A stretch of DNA of 64,000 nucleotides from an uncultured Flavobacteriaceae bacterium (GTDB lineage Bacteria; Bacteroidota; Bacteroidia; Flavobacteriales; Flavobacteriaceae), in NCBI GenBank assembly GCA_943789455.1, contig CALSUE010000007.1, positions 62,001 to 126,000 of the forward strand, written 5' to 3'. Positions 54,956 to 62,992 of this stretch are shown here, in pieces. Numbering within the stretch: the stretch's first letter is position 1; every line of letters starts with the position of its first letter. The notes under the pieces are model-generated. The model was not told the DNA's origin. It ran no database searches and was given only the letters and a program-made list of their open reading frames with translations. The position numbers were made by a program, and so were the translations under genes.

Positions 54956-55908
54956 TCCTCAAAAGAAACTGTACTTTGTCGATCTCTATTCACATGTAGT
55001 TTCGTAATATCGGGTCTCGAATAATGCCCTGCAACATCAAAATTTTGACGTTCTTCCAAGACTCTAGAAAAATCTAAAGTTTCATAAAATATTCCTTCTT
55101 TATTGATAACTGGCTCCAAAATCCATTCTCCGTCTGGCCCTGCAATGCATGAACCTCCATTGACCAGAGTATCAGGTGCATTTTTTATAATTTTATCAAA
55201 ATGAGGTGTCTCTTTAGGAAAATTTGATTTTTGCATTAAACTAGAAACAGAAATTACAAATGAACGAGATTCTCTTGCAATAAAGCGTGTAATATCTTTT
55301 GTATTGTGATCACTCCCAGGCCATACTGCCACATGTAAATCCTCTCCTTGACCATACAATGCAGCTCTAGGTAAAGGCATCCAATTCTCCCAACAATTTA
55401 AACCACCAATAGTGAAGTTTTTTAAAGGATGTACCTGTAAGCCATGACCATCTCCTGGGGCCCAAGTTAAGCGTTCATCGAAAGTTGGTTGTAATTTTCT
55501 GTGAACTGATTTTATAACTCCGTCTTGATTTATATACACCAAAGATGCGTAAATACTATGCCCTCCCCTATTCTGAGCGCGTTCTATAATTCCTAAATAT
55601 ATAGCCATACGATGTTCTTTTGCAAGATTACATATGGAAGCTAGTTCTCCTTTTTCAATGGTAATTGAATTTTGTACATAATGGGCATGAATTTCTTTTT
55701 GAACAGAAGAGTTCCATGCTGCGCCATTAGTTAATCCAATCCAAAATGGGTAACCAGGAAGTAAAGCTTCACCAAAAACAATTAATTCTGCTTTTTCTTT
55801 TGAAGCCTCTTCAATGGTATTTTTGATTTTTTGTATGGTTTGTTTTTTATCTAACCAAACTGGAGATATTTGAGCTAAAGCAACTTTAAGAAAGTTAGAT
55901 TTATTCAT
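54952..55908 (-). CDS. nitrilase-superfamily carbon-nitrogen hydrolase
   Basis: A 318-aa enzyme that cleaves a nitrile or amide C-N bond. The catalytic triad is visible: E47 (FGEALLPGYPFW), K138 (VHRKLQPTFDERL) and C172 (GGLNCWENWMPL). ALLPGYPFWIG is typical of branch-1 nitrilases, so true nitrilase activity is more likely than amidase, though not certain. It follows the DUF2797 gene with a 23-base gap on the same strand. Confidence 0.88.
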   Translation of the reverse strand: MNKSNFLKVALAQISPVWLDKKQTIQKIKNTIEEASKEKAELIVFGEALLPGYPFWIGLTNGAAWNSSVQKEIHAHYVQNSITIEKGELASICNLAKEHRMAIYLGIIERAQNRGGHSIYASLVYINQDGVIKSVHRKLQPTFDERLTWAPGDGHGLQVHPLKNFTIGGLNCWENWMPLPRAALYGQGEDLHVAVWPGSDHNTKDITRFIARESRSFVISVSSLMQKSNFPKETPHFDKIIKNAPDTLVNGGSCIAGPDGEWILEPVINKEGIFYETLDFSRVLEERQNFDVAGHYSRPDITKLHVNRDRQSTVSFED

Positions 55909-55931
55909 GACTTGGTAATTTCTTTATGATT

Positions 55932-56726
55932 TTAATTAATATTTAATTCCACTACAATACCCTCATTTGATCTGATATTAAAAACTGTTTGGTCTTCAAA
56001 TATTAAATACTGCCCTTTTATCCCTACTAACTTTCCCGAATAGTTTTGCTCTTTTACAATATTTAAACTTTTAGGTTTTTCTGGATATTGATGTACTGGG
56101 AAATTGATTACTGTTAATGTGTTATTTTCAATGAAATATTCTTTTGCTTCTTCTGGAATGAATGGGCGTAATTTATTTTGCCATTCTTTTAAATCTGCCT
56201 CTTCAATATCGTTTTTTAACATTTTTCTCCAATTAGTTTTATCGGCTACATATGCTTTGAGTGCTACTTCAGTAATTCCTGCTAGATATCTATTTGGAAC
56301 TTCCACAATTTCTATAGCTTCATGGGCTCCTTGATCTATCCAACGGGTTGGCACTTGTTGCTTCCTTGTAACTCCAACTTTTACATTGCTAGAATTTGCT
56401 AAATATACTATGTGAGGCTGAAGTTGAACAGATTTTTCATAGGCTAAATCTCGATCTTCCTTACCCAAATGAGCTGTACTTAATTCAGGTCTCATAATCC
56501 AATCTCCCGCACTTGGTGTTTCAAAAAAACATGATTTACAAAATCCTTGACGATAAATTTCTTTATCTGATTGACAACTCATACAACTATATTTCAAAAA
56601 TTTAAATTCTAAATTCTTGTTTAACAACTGATTAACATTAATAAAGTCAGTTTCTAAATCTAAATAATATTGAATTGCTTCATTGCTTTCAGTGATCATT
56701 TTTTTTAAAACTCCTTGGTATTGCAT
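55932..56726 (-). CDS. DUF2797 family protein
   Basis: A 264-aa protein of unknown role. Two CxxC pairs (C48-C51 in YSCMSCQ, C63-C66 in GFCKSCF) suggest a zinc knuckle. The following HIVYLANSSNVKVGVTRKQQVPTRWIDQGA resembles the GIY-YIG nuclease core but lacks its clear GIY residues. The MQYQGVLKKM start matches the family. A TAAGTTTG promoter element lies upstream at 56771-56778. It is transcribed ahead of the nitrilase gene. Confidence 0.8.
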   Translation of the reverse strand: MQYQGVLKKMITESNEAIQYYLDLETDFINVNQLLNKNLEFKFLKYSCMSCQSDKEIYRQGFCKSCFFETPSAGDWIMRPELSTAHLGKEDRDLAYEKSVQLQPHIVYLANSSNVKVGVTRKQQVPTRWIDQGAHEAIEIVEVPNRYLAGITEVALKAYVADKTNWRKMLKNDIEEADLKEWQNKLRPFIPEEAKEYFIENNTLTVINFPVHQYPEKPKSLNIVKEQNYSGKLVGIKGQYLIFEDQTVFNIRSNEGIVVELNIN

Positions 56727-56770
56727 CTAAAATATTTTTCTATTTTTATCTCTATCTAGTAAGTACATCA

Positions 56771-56778
56771 CAAACTTA
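56771..56778 (-). promoter_or_regulatory. TAnnTTTG promoter -7 element for the DUF2797-nitrilase operon
   Basis: TAAGTTTG on the minus strand, 44 bases from the ATG at 56726. The GH3-like gene on the other strand has no such clear element in the 85-base divergent gap. Confidence 0.5.
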
Positions 56779-56811
56779 CGGAAAAATCATTTTACTAAAC
56801 TCTGAAACACC

Positions 56812-58320
56812 ATGGCAATTCCATTTGTTAATTCTATTATTTCTTGGTTTCTCAAAAAGAGAAAGCATCAAATGGAATTGTTCATTAAATACCCCATAGA
56901 TGTTCAAGAAGAATTATTATTTCGTTTAATTCAATCTGCAAAAGACACAGAGTTTGGGAAAAAATCTGACTTTTCTTCTATTCGTACCTATGAAAATTTC
57001 TCGAATAAGGTTCCGATTCAGCAATATGAAAGCATAGAACCTTTAATTGAGCGGTGCAGAAAAGGAGAACAAAATTTATTTTGGCCAACAAAAATTAAAT
57101 GGTTTGCAAAATCTAGTGGAACAACAAATGCTAAAAGTAAATTTATTCCTGTAAGTGACGAAGCTATTGAAAATTGCCATTTAAAGGCTGGAAAAGATAT
57201 GCTTTGCCTCTACATTAACAACAATGAGGAAACTGCTTTATTTAATGGAAAAGCACTTCGTTTGGGCGGGAGTAATGCTGTTTATGAAGACAACAATTCT
57301 TATTTTGGGGATTTATCTGCAATAATTATTGAAAACATGCCTTTTTGGGCAGACTTTAGTTCAGCACCAAGTCAAGAGACAGCTTTAATGAGTGAGTGGG
57401 AAACAAAGATGGAAGCAATAATTAATGAAACCATTCACGAAAATATAACAAGTTTGGTTGGAGTTCCCTCTTGGATGTTGGTATTATTAAATAGAGTTTT
57501 AGAAAAAACAGGTAAAAATAATATTTTAGAGGTTTGGCCTAATCTGGAGGTGTATTTTCATGGGGGTGTTAATTTTAATCCTTATCGAGAACAATACAGA
57601 AAACTTATCCCAAAAAAAGATTTTAAATATTATGAAACTTATAATGCATCTGAGGGATTTTTTGCCTTACAAGATGTAAATGGCAGTCTAGACCTCCTTT
57701 TAATGCTTGATTATGGAATATTTTATGAATTTATTCCTATGAGTGAATATCGTGGTGAAAACTCTATAGCAATTCCTTTATCTCAAGTAAAAAAAGACAA
57801 GAATTATGCAGTTGTTATTTCTACAAATGGTGGATTGTGGCGATATTTAATTGGAGATACAGTCAAGTTTACCTCGCTAAGTCCTTATAAAATTAAAATT
57901 ACAGGAAGAACTAAACATCATATTAATGTATTTGGAGAAGAACTAATTATTGAAAATGCTGAAGAGGCTTTAAGGCTGGCTTGTAAAAAAACAAAATCAA
58001 CTATTACGGACTATACTGTTGGACCAATTTTTATGAATGGTAAAAAACAAGGAAGTCATGAATGGGTGATTGAATTTGCAAAAGCTCCACAAAATTTAGA
58101 GTATTTCACAGAATTACTCGACAATGCCTTAAAATCTATAAATTCAGATTATGAGGCTAAACGTTATAACAACATGACTTTAGTAATGCCAAAAATACAT
58201 AGTGTAAAAAAAGGGTTATTTTATTCTTGGTTAAAGAAAAAGGGGAAATTAGGTGGACAACACAAAGTGCCAAGGTTATCTAATAAAAGAGATTTTGTAG
58301 AGGAGTTAATAAATCTTTAA
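56812..58320 (+). CDS. GH3 family (auxin-responsive-promoter-like) acyl-adenylating protein
   Basis: A 502-aa protein of the GH3 family, the acyl-acid amido synthetase fold first named in plants. Visible motifs are AKSSGTTNAKSKFIPVS (ATP-binding P-loop-like, about residues 102-118), the YETYNASEGFFALQD stretch near 280, and GLWRYLIGDTVKFTS with the conserved GD. The bacterial substrate is unknown; an ATP-dependent acyl transfer is likely. Its stop overlaps the convergent polyprenyl synthase stop within TTAA. Confidence 0.87.
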   Translation: MAIPFVNSIISWFLKKRKHQMELFIKYPIDVQEELLFRLIQSAKDTEFGKKSDFSSIRTYENFSNKVPIQQYESIEPLIERCRKGEQNLFWPTKIKWFAKSSGTTNAKSKFIPVSDEAIENCHLKAGKDMLCLYINNNEETALFNGKALRLGGSNAVYEDNNSYFGDLSAIIIENMPFWADFSSAPSQETALMSEWETKMEAIINETIHENITSLVGVPSWMLVLLNRVLEKTGKNNILEVWPNLEVYFHGGVNFNPYREQYRKLIPKKDFKYYETYNASEGFFALQDVNGSLDLLLMLDYGIFYEFIPMSEYRGENSIAIPLSQVKKDKNYAVVISTNGGLWRYLIGDTVKFTSLSPYKIKITGRTKHHINVFGEELIIENAEEALRLACKKTKSTITDYTVGPIFMNGKKQGSHEWVIEFAKAPQNLEYFTELLDNALKSINSDYEAKRYNNMTLVMPKIHSVKKGLFYSWLKKKGKLGGQHKVPRLSNKRDFVEELINL

Positions 58321-59294
58321 ATCTTTCGCTCTACTACATAATCGATCATCTTAATTAAGGATGTTTTATAATCAGAGTCCTGAAAATTCTCTAGAATTGT
58401 CAATGCCTTAGTTTTATAATCAATCATTTTTTTTGTGGTGTACTCGATACCTCCGCTTTTTTTAACAAAAGTAATGACCTCTTTAACTCTTTTTTTGTCT
58501 TTGTTGTATTTTTTAATAGAGTTAATTAGCCAAGCCTTTTCTTTTTTTGAGCAACTATTTAATGTATAAATTAAAGGGAGAGTCATTTTTTGTTCTTTAA
58601 TATCTATCCCTGTAGGCTTTCCAATTTTTTCTTCAGAATAGTCAAATAAGTCATCTTTTATTTGAAATGCCATCCCAATATACTGCCCAAATTTTCTCAT
58701 TTGTTGAACCGTATCTTGATTTGCTCCAACTGATGCTGCTCCAATTCCACAGCAAGCTGCAATTAATGTAGCTGTTTTCTGACGAATAATTTCATAGTAA
58801 ACATCTTCGGTAATATCTAGTTTTCTAGCTTTTTCTATTTGGAGTAATTCACCTTCACTCATTTCTCTGACTGCTATTGAAATTAGCTTTAACAAATCAA
58901 AGTCTTCATTATCTATGGAAAGTAAAAGCCCTTTAGACAATAAATAATCTCCTACTAAAACTGCAATTTTATTTTTCCATAGTGCATTAATAGAGAAAAA
59001 ACCCCTTCTTCTGTTACTGTCATCGACAATATCATCGTGAACAAGAGTTGCTGTATGAATTAATTCTACCACAGAAGCCCCTCTATAGGTTCGTTGATCA
59101 AAACCTCCATTAGAAACCATCTTAGCAACTAAGAAAACAAACATTGGACGCATTTGCTTTCCTTTTCTTCTAACAATATAATACGTAATTCTATTAAGTA
59201 AGGGTACTTTGGAGATCATAGAGTCTTTGAACTTTTCTTCAAAGCGTTCCATCTCCTTTTGAATGGGTTTTTTTATTTCCTCAACAATCTTCAT
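58317..59294 (-). CDS. polyprenyl diphosphate synthase (trans type)
   Basis: A 325-aa isoprenyl chain elongation enzyme. The first aspartate-rich motif LVHDDIVDDSNRRRG is at residues 85-99 and the second is QIKDDLFDYSEEKIGKPTG near 213. Two small or hydrophobic residues before the first motif (HTATLV) allow a longer product, as in menaquinone side-chain synthases; octaprenyl or similar is a reasonable guess. A minus-strand TAAATTTG at 59303-59310 lies just eight bases upstream of the ATG and would leave almost no leader. Confidence 0.9.
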   Translation of the reverse strand: MKIVEEIKKPIQKEMERFEEKFKDSMISKVPLLNRITYYIVRRKGKQMRPMFVFLVAKMVSNGGFDQRTYRGASVVELIHTATLVHDDIVDDSNRRRGFFSINALWKNKIAVLVGDYLLSKGLLLSIDNEDFDLLKLISIAVREMSEGELLQIEKARKLDITEDVYYEIIRQKTATLIAACCGIGAASVGANQDTVQQMRKFGQYIGMAFQIKDDLFDYSEEKIGKPTGIDIKEQKMTLPLIYTLNSCSKKEKAWLINSIKKYNKDKKRVKEVITFVKKSGGIEYTTKKMIDYKTKALTILENFQDSDYKTSLIKMIDYVVERKI

Positions 59295-59332
59295 TAGTAG
59301 TACAAATTTACAAAATGTAACCTAGAGTTAGG

Positions 59333-60373
59333 TTACGATTTGTTGGCTAACTGACCACAAGCTGCGTCAATATCTTTTCCTCTAGATCGTCTAACATTTA
59401 CAACAATATCATGCATTTCTAGATTTGAAATATAATTATCTATAACCCTGGAGTTCGCCTGTTGAAACTCTCCATCATCTATTGGGTTATACTCGATTAA
59501 ATTAACTTTACAAGGAATTAGTTTACAGAAATTAATTAGTGCCTTAATATCCTCTTTTTTATCATTAATTCCATCCCAAACGATATATTCATAGGTAACT
59601 ACTCGTTGTGTTTTTTCAAACCAATATACTAAAGAGTCTCCGAGATCTTTCAATGGAAATGTTTCATTAAACGGCATAATAGATGTTCTTACGCTATCTA
59701 TTGCTGAATGCAATGAAACAGCTAGATTAAATTTAACTTCATCATCAGCCATTTTTTTAATAATTTTTGGAACACCAGAAGTAGATACAGTAATTCGTTT
59801 TGAAGACATTCCAAGACCCTCAGTTGATGTTATTTTATCAATTGATTTAATTACATTATTGTAATTCATTAAAGGCTCTCCCATACCCATAAAAACAATA
59901 TTAGAGAGTTTGCGATTGTGATATAATTTACTTTGCTTGTCTATGGCCACTACTTGATCATAAATTTCATCAGGATTCAAGTTTCTCATCCTTTTTAGTC
60001 TAGAAGTTGCGCAAAAACGACAATCTAAACTACACCCAACCTGACTAGAAACACAAGCAGTTGTTCTTTTCTCAGTAGGTATTAAAACAGATTCTACAAT
60101 AAAACCATCATGCAAACGAATTCCATTCTTTATGGTTCCATCTTTACTTCGTTGCATAGAATCTACTTCAATATGATTAATAACAAAGTTTTCTTCCAAC
60201 ATTTGTCTTGTTTCTATGGAAATATTGGTCATGGCCTCAAAAGTATGTAAGGATTTACTCCATAACCATTCAAAAACTTGATTTCCTCGAAATGCTTTAT
60301 CTCCGTTTTCTACAAAAAAATTTCTCAGCTGCTCTTTTGTTAAAGATCGAATGTCTTTTTTCTTTGGCTTCAT
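59333..60373 (-). CDS. rlmN: 23S rRNA/tRNA adenine C2-methyltransferase
   Basis: Radical SAM enzyme that methylates C2 of A2503 in 23S rRNA and A37 in some tRNAs. The FeS motif C114-x3-C118-x2-C121 is in VGCSLDCRFCATSRL; FMGMGEPLMNY is the SAM-contact motif; the C-terminal DAACGQL supplies the second catalytic Cys (about 339). A single long chain of 346 aa is normal. Its own TATTTTTG element lies at 60434-60441. Confidence 0.96.
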   Translation of the reverse strand: MKPKKKDIRSLTKEQLRNFFVENGDKAFRGNQVFEWLWSKSLHTFEAMTNISIETRQMLEENFVINHIEVDSMQRSKDGTIKNGIRLHDGFIVESVLIPTEKRTTACVSSQVGCSLDCRFCATSRLKRMRNLNPDEIYDQVVAIDKQSKLYHNRKLSNIVFMGMGEPLMNYNNVIKSIDKITSTEGLGMSSKRITVSTSGVPKIIKKMADDEVKFNLAVSLHSAIDSVRTSIMPFNETFPLKDLGDSLVYWFEKTQRVVTYEYIVWDGINDKKEDIKALINFCKLIPCKVNLIEYNPIDDGEFQQANSRVIDNYISNLEMHDIVVNVRRSRGKDIDAACGQLANKS

Positions 60374-60433
60374 CTATAATTTCTGTTGTCTTTGAGTCTA
60401 TTGTCTAAATTAAAATCTATTAAGATACTTCCA

Positions 60434-60441
60434 CAAAAATA
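60434..60441 (-). promoter_or_regulatory. TAnnTTTG promoter -7 element for rlmN
   Basis: TATTTTTG on the minus strand, 60 bases upstream of the ATG at 60373. It lies directly behind the T-rich end of the queA terminator. Confidence 0.5.
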
Positions 60442-60468
60442 CAAAAACCTCATAGCATGGCTATGAGG
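60437..60468 (-). terminator. rho-independent terminator after queA
   Basis: A perfect 9-bp hairpin (CCTCATAGC/GCTATGAGG, three-base loop) at 60448-60468, about 27 bases after the queA stop, followed on the minus strand by TTTTTGTATTTTTG. Confidence 0.85.
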
Positions 60469-60495
60469 CTTTTGATTTTATATTTTTTAACCAAC

Positions 60496-61545
60496 TTAAA
60501 TAATCAACATGGCATCGCCATAAGTATGAAACTTGTACTCTTCTTTAACAGCTATTTTATAGGCTTCCATTAAAAAATCATATCCTGCAAAAGCAGCAGC
60601 CATCATCATTAGGGTTGATTTTGGTGAATGAAAGTTTGTAATCATAGAGTTTGCAATACTAAAGTCATACGGTGGGAAAATAAATTTATTAGTCCAACCT
60701 GTGTAACTATTTAATCTAGCACTGGCAGAAACAGAAGATTCAACAGCACGCATTACCGTAGTTCCTACAGCACAAATTCTTCTTTTATTTACAATGGCAT
60801 CATTGATTAACTGAGCTGTTCCCGGAGGAATACTAATTTGTTCAGAATCTGTTTTATGTTTGGATAAATCTTCAACTTCAACTGGACTGAAAGTTCCAAG
60901 GCCAACATGAAGCGTTAATTCACCAAAATCTACACCTTTAATTTCTAAACGTTTCATTAAATGTTTCGAAAAATGTAAACCTGCAGTCGGAGCTGCAACA
61001 GCGCCTTCGTTTTTTGCAAATATTGTTTGATAGCGTTCTTTATCAGAGGCTTCCACACCTCTTTTTATATATTTTGGTAGAGGTGTCTCTCCTAATTCTA
61101 ATAATTTTTCTCTAAACTCTTCATAGTCTCCATCATATAAAAAACGAAGGGTACGACCTCTTGAAGTGGTATTATCAATCACCTCTGCAACTAGACTATC
61201 GTCTTCTCCAAAAAATAATTTATTTCCAATTCTAATTTTCCTTGCTGGATCTACTAAAACATCCCATAATCTATTTTCAGCATTTAATTCCCTCAATAAA
61301 AATACTTCAATCCTAGCTCCAGTTTTTTCTTTATTCCCATACATTCTAGCAGGGAAAACTTTTGTGTTATTTAACATTAAAACATCACCTTCATCAAAGT
61401 AATTAATGACGTCTTTAAACATTTTATGTTCTATAGTTTGATCTTTACGATTTAAAACCATCAAACGAGACTCATCTCTGTGTTCAGCTGGATATTCTGC
61501 CAGTAATTCTTCTGGCAATTCAAAATTAAAATGGGATAATTTCAT
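60496..61545 (-). CDS. queA: S-adenosylmethionine:tRNA ribosyltransferase-isomerase
   Basis: Transfers and isomerises the ribosyl part of SAM to 7-aminomethyl-7-deazaguanine in tRNA, forming epoxyqueuosine. Motifs are [20 protein letters not shown] near the start, [41 protein letters not shown] and [14 protein letters not shown]. Length 349 aa. The ATG at 61545 is preceded by AAGGA at short spacing, an unusually SD-like sequence for this genome. Its TATATTTG promoter lies 112 bases upstream, giving a leader of about 100 bases. Confidence 0.96.
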   Translation of the reverse strand: MKLSHFNFELPEELLAEYPAEHRDESRLMVLNRKDQTIEHKMFKDVINYFDEGDVLMLNNTKVFPARMYGNKEKTGARIEVFLLRELNAENRLWDVLVDPARKIRIGNKLFFGEDDSLVAEVIDNTTSRGRTLRFLYDGDYEEFREKLLELGETPLPKYIKRGVEASDKERYQTIFAKNEGAVAAPTAGLHFSKHLMKRLEIKGVDFGELTLHVGLGTFSPVEVEDLSKHKTDSEQISIPPGTAQLINDAIVNKRRICAVGTTVMRAVESSVSASARLNSYTGWTNKFIFPPYDFSIANSMITNFHSPKSTLMMMAAAFAGYDFLMEAYKIAVKEEYKFHTYGDAMLII

Positions 61546-61657
61546 ATGTCCTTAGTTATTTTTTTAAAATATCATAAGTAATTTATCTTAGAATAATGAA
61601 TGGCTTTGCATTCACAAAATAGATATATTACAAAATGTAGTTTTAGGGTAACGGCGG

Positions 61658-61665
61658 CAAATATA
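61658..61665 (-). promoter_or_regulatory. TAnnTTTG promoter -7 element for queA
   Basis: TATATTTG followed by CC on the minus strand, 112 bases upstream of the queA ATG. This implies the longest untranslated leader I can see in the window. Confidence 0.55.
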
Positions 61666-61706
61666 CGATTTGAAGTAAGGGGATGTCAAGTATTTGACAG
61701 TTTAAT

Positions 61707-62936
61707 TTATACTTTATTTAATTGAAAACCAATTTTCTGCAAATCTTTCCAAAAATTTCGATATGATTTAGTAACCACATCAGCATCTAAAATTTCAAGA
61801 GGAATTTTCATTCCTAAAGGTGCAAATGCCATTGCCATTCTATGATCATTATAGGTCTCTATTGAAACATCAGCAACTATCTCTGAGCTACTTTTAAGAT
61901 AAAGGCTAGTAGGAGTTACCGAAATGTTTGCTCCTAATTTTGTGAGTTCTGAATGTAATGCCTCCAGTCGATCTGTTTCTTTAATTTTTAAGGTGTGTAA
62001 CCCCAACAACTCACATGTAATTCCTAATCCATAGCAAGTTACTGCAATTGTTTGTGCAATATCCGGAGCTTTATTTAAATCAATAGTAAGATGTTCTTTA
62101 TTCGCTTCTTTAGTTTTCCTTAAGACTATACTATTGGTCTCATAAACAGTTTCTACACCAAAAGATGTATAAATTTCTGCAAGGATTGCATCTCCCTGTA
62201 AACTTTCTTTTTTATAAGATGACAATCGAATTTCAGAACCAACACTACTTAACGCGGCTATTGAATAAAAATAAGAAGCCGAGCTCCAATCAGACTCTAC
62301 TTCTATGGTATGTTTATTTGCTTCTTCAAAAGGATTTATTTGAATAATCTGACTCTCAAAGGAGGTCGTAATTCCAATTTGATTCAACAAAGACAATGTC
62401 ATATTGATATAAGGAATAGAGGTGATTTCACCTACTAACTCAACACGTAAACCATTAGGTAGGCTGGCAGCAATGAGCAACAAGGCTGAAATATATTGAC
62501 TACTAATATTACCATTAATTTTCACCTGGTCTTTGATGAGTTGTTTTCCAGTAATTTTTAATGGTGGAAAACCTTCATTTCCAAGATAAGAAATCTCTGC
62601 TCCTAGAGTTCTTAGTGCCTCTACCAAAACTTTAATCGGTCTTTGATGCATTCTCTCAGAACCAGATAAAATAGTTGTTCTTTTTTGTTGTATTGCAAAA
62701 AAAGCGGTTAAGAAGCGCATAGCAGTTCCAGCATGACCAACGTTTATTTCAGCATCTTGTGAAGAAAGTGCAGCTTGTAAATGATGAGTATCATCAGAAT
62801 CTGATAAATTATGTATGGTAATTTCTCTAAATAATTTTTGCAAGACCAGCATTCTATTCGATTCACTTTTAGATCCAGAAATAAAAATATCTTTCAAAAT
62901 ATTAGTATTGTCAATTCCTTTGATACAAATTTTCAT
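61707..62936 (-). CDS. aroA: 3-phosphoshikimate 1-carboxyvinyltransferase (EPSP synthase)
   Basis: Sixth step of the shikimate pathway. The phosphate and PEP sites are visible in ISGSKSESNRMLVLQ near residue 19, GHAGTAMRFLTAFFA near 68, RPIKVLVEALRTLGAEI, and the C-terminal KETDRLEALHSELTKLGA and YNDHRMAMAFAP. Length 409 aa is a little shorter than E. coli AroA (427). GHAGTAMRFLTAF replaces the usual GNAGTAMRPL, a difference near the PEP site. It diverges from the BNR-type gene over a 56-base gap. Confidence 0.93.
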   Translation of the reverse strand: MKICIKGIDNTNILKDIFISGSKSESNRMLVLQKLFREITIHNLSDSDDTHHLQAALSSQDAEINVGHAGTAMRFLTAFFAIQQKRTTILSGSERMHQRPIKVLVEALRTLGAEISYLGNEGFPPLKITGKQLIKDQVKINGNISSQYISALLLIAASLPNGLRVELVGEITSIPYINMTLSLLNQIGITTSFESQIIQINPFEEANKHTIEVESDWSSASYFYSIAALSSVGSEIRLSSYKKESLQGDAILAEIYTSFGVETVYETNSIVLRKTKEANKEHLTIDLNKAPDIAQTIAVTCYGLGITCELLGLHTLKIKETDRLEALHSELTKLGANISVTPTSLYLKSSSEIVADVSIETYNDHRMAMAFAPLGMKIPLEILDADVVTKSYRNFWKDLQKIGFQLNKV

Positions 62937-62992
62937 AATCTACTTGGTCTCATTTTAAATTCTTAAATTTAGGCTTCAAAAAACAAACTCAC

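Noticed and set aside
61546-61600. Possible preQ1-I riboswitch before queA, from the A-rich tail ending AACTAAGGA
   Set aside because: The tail looks right, but the GC-rich hairpin with the conserved C-containing loop that must precede it is missing; only a weak ATAA/TTAT stem can form.
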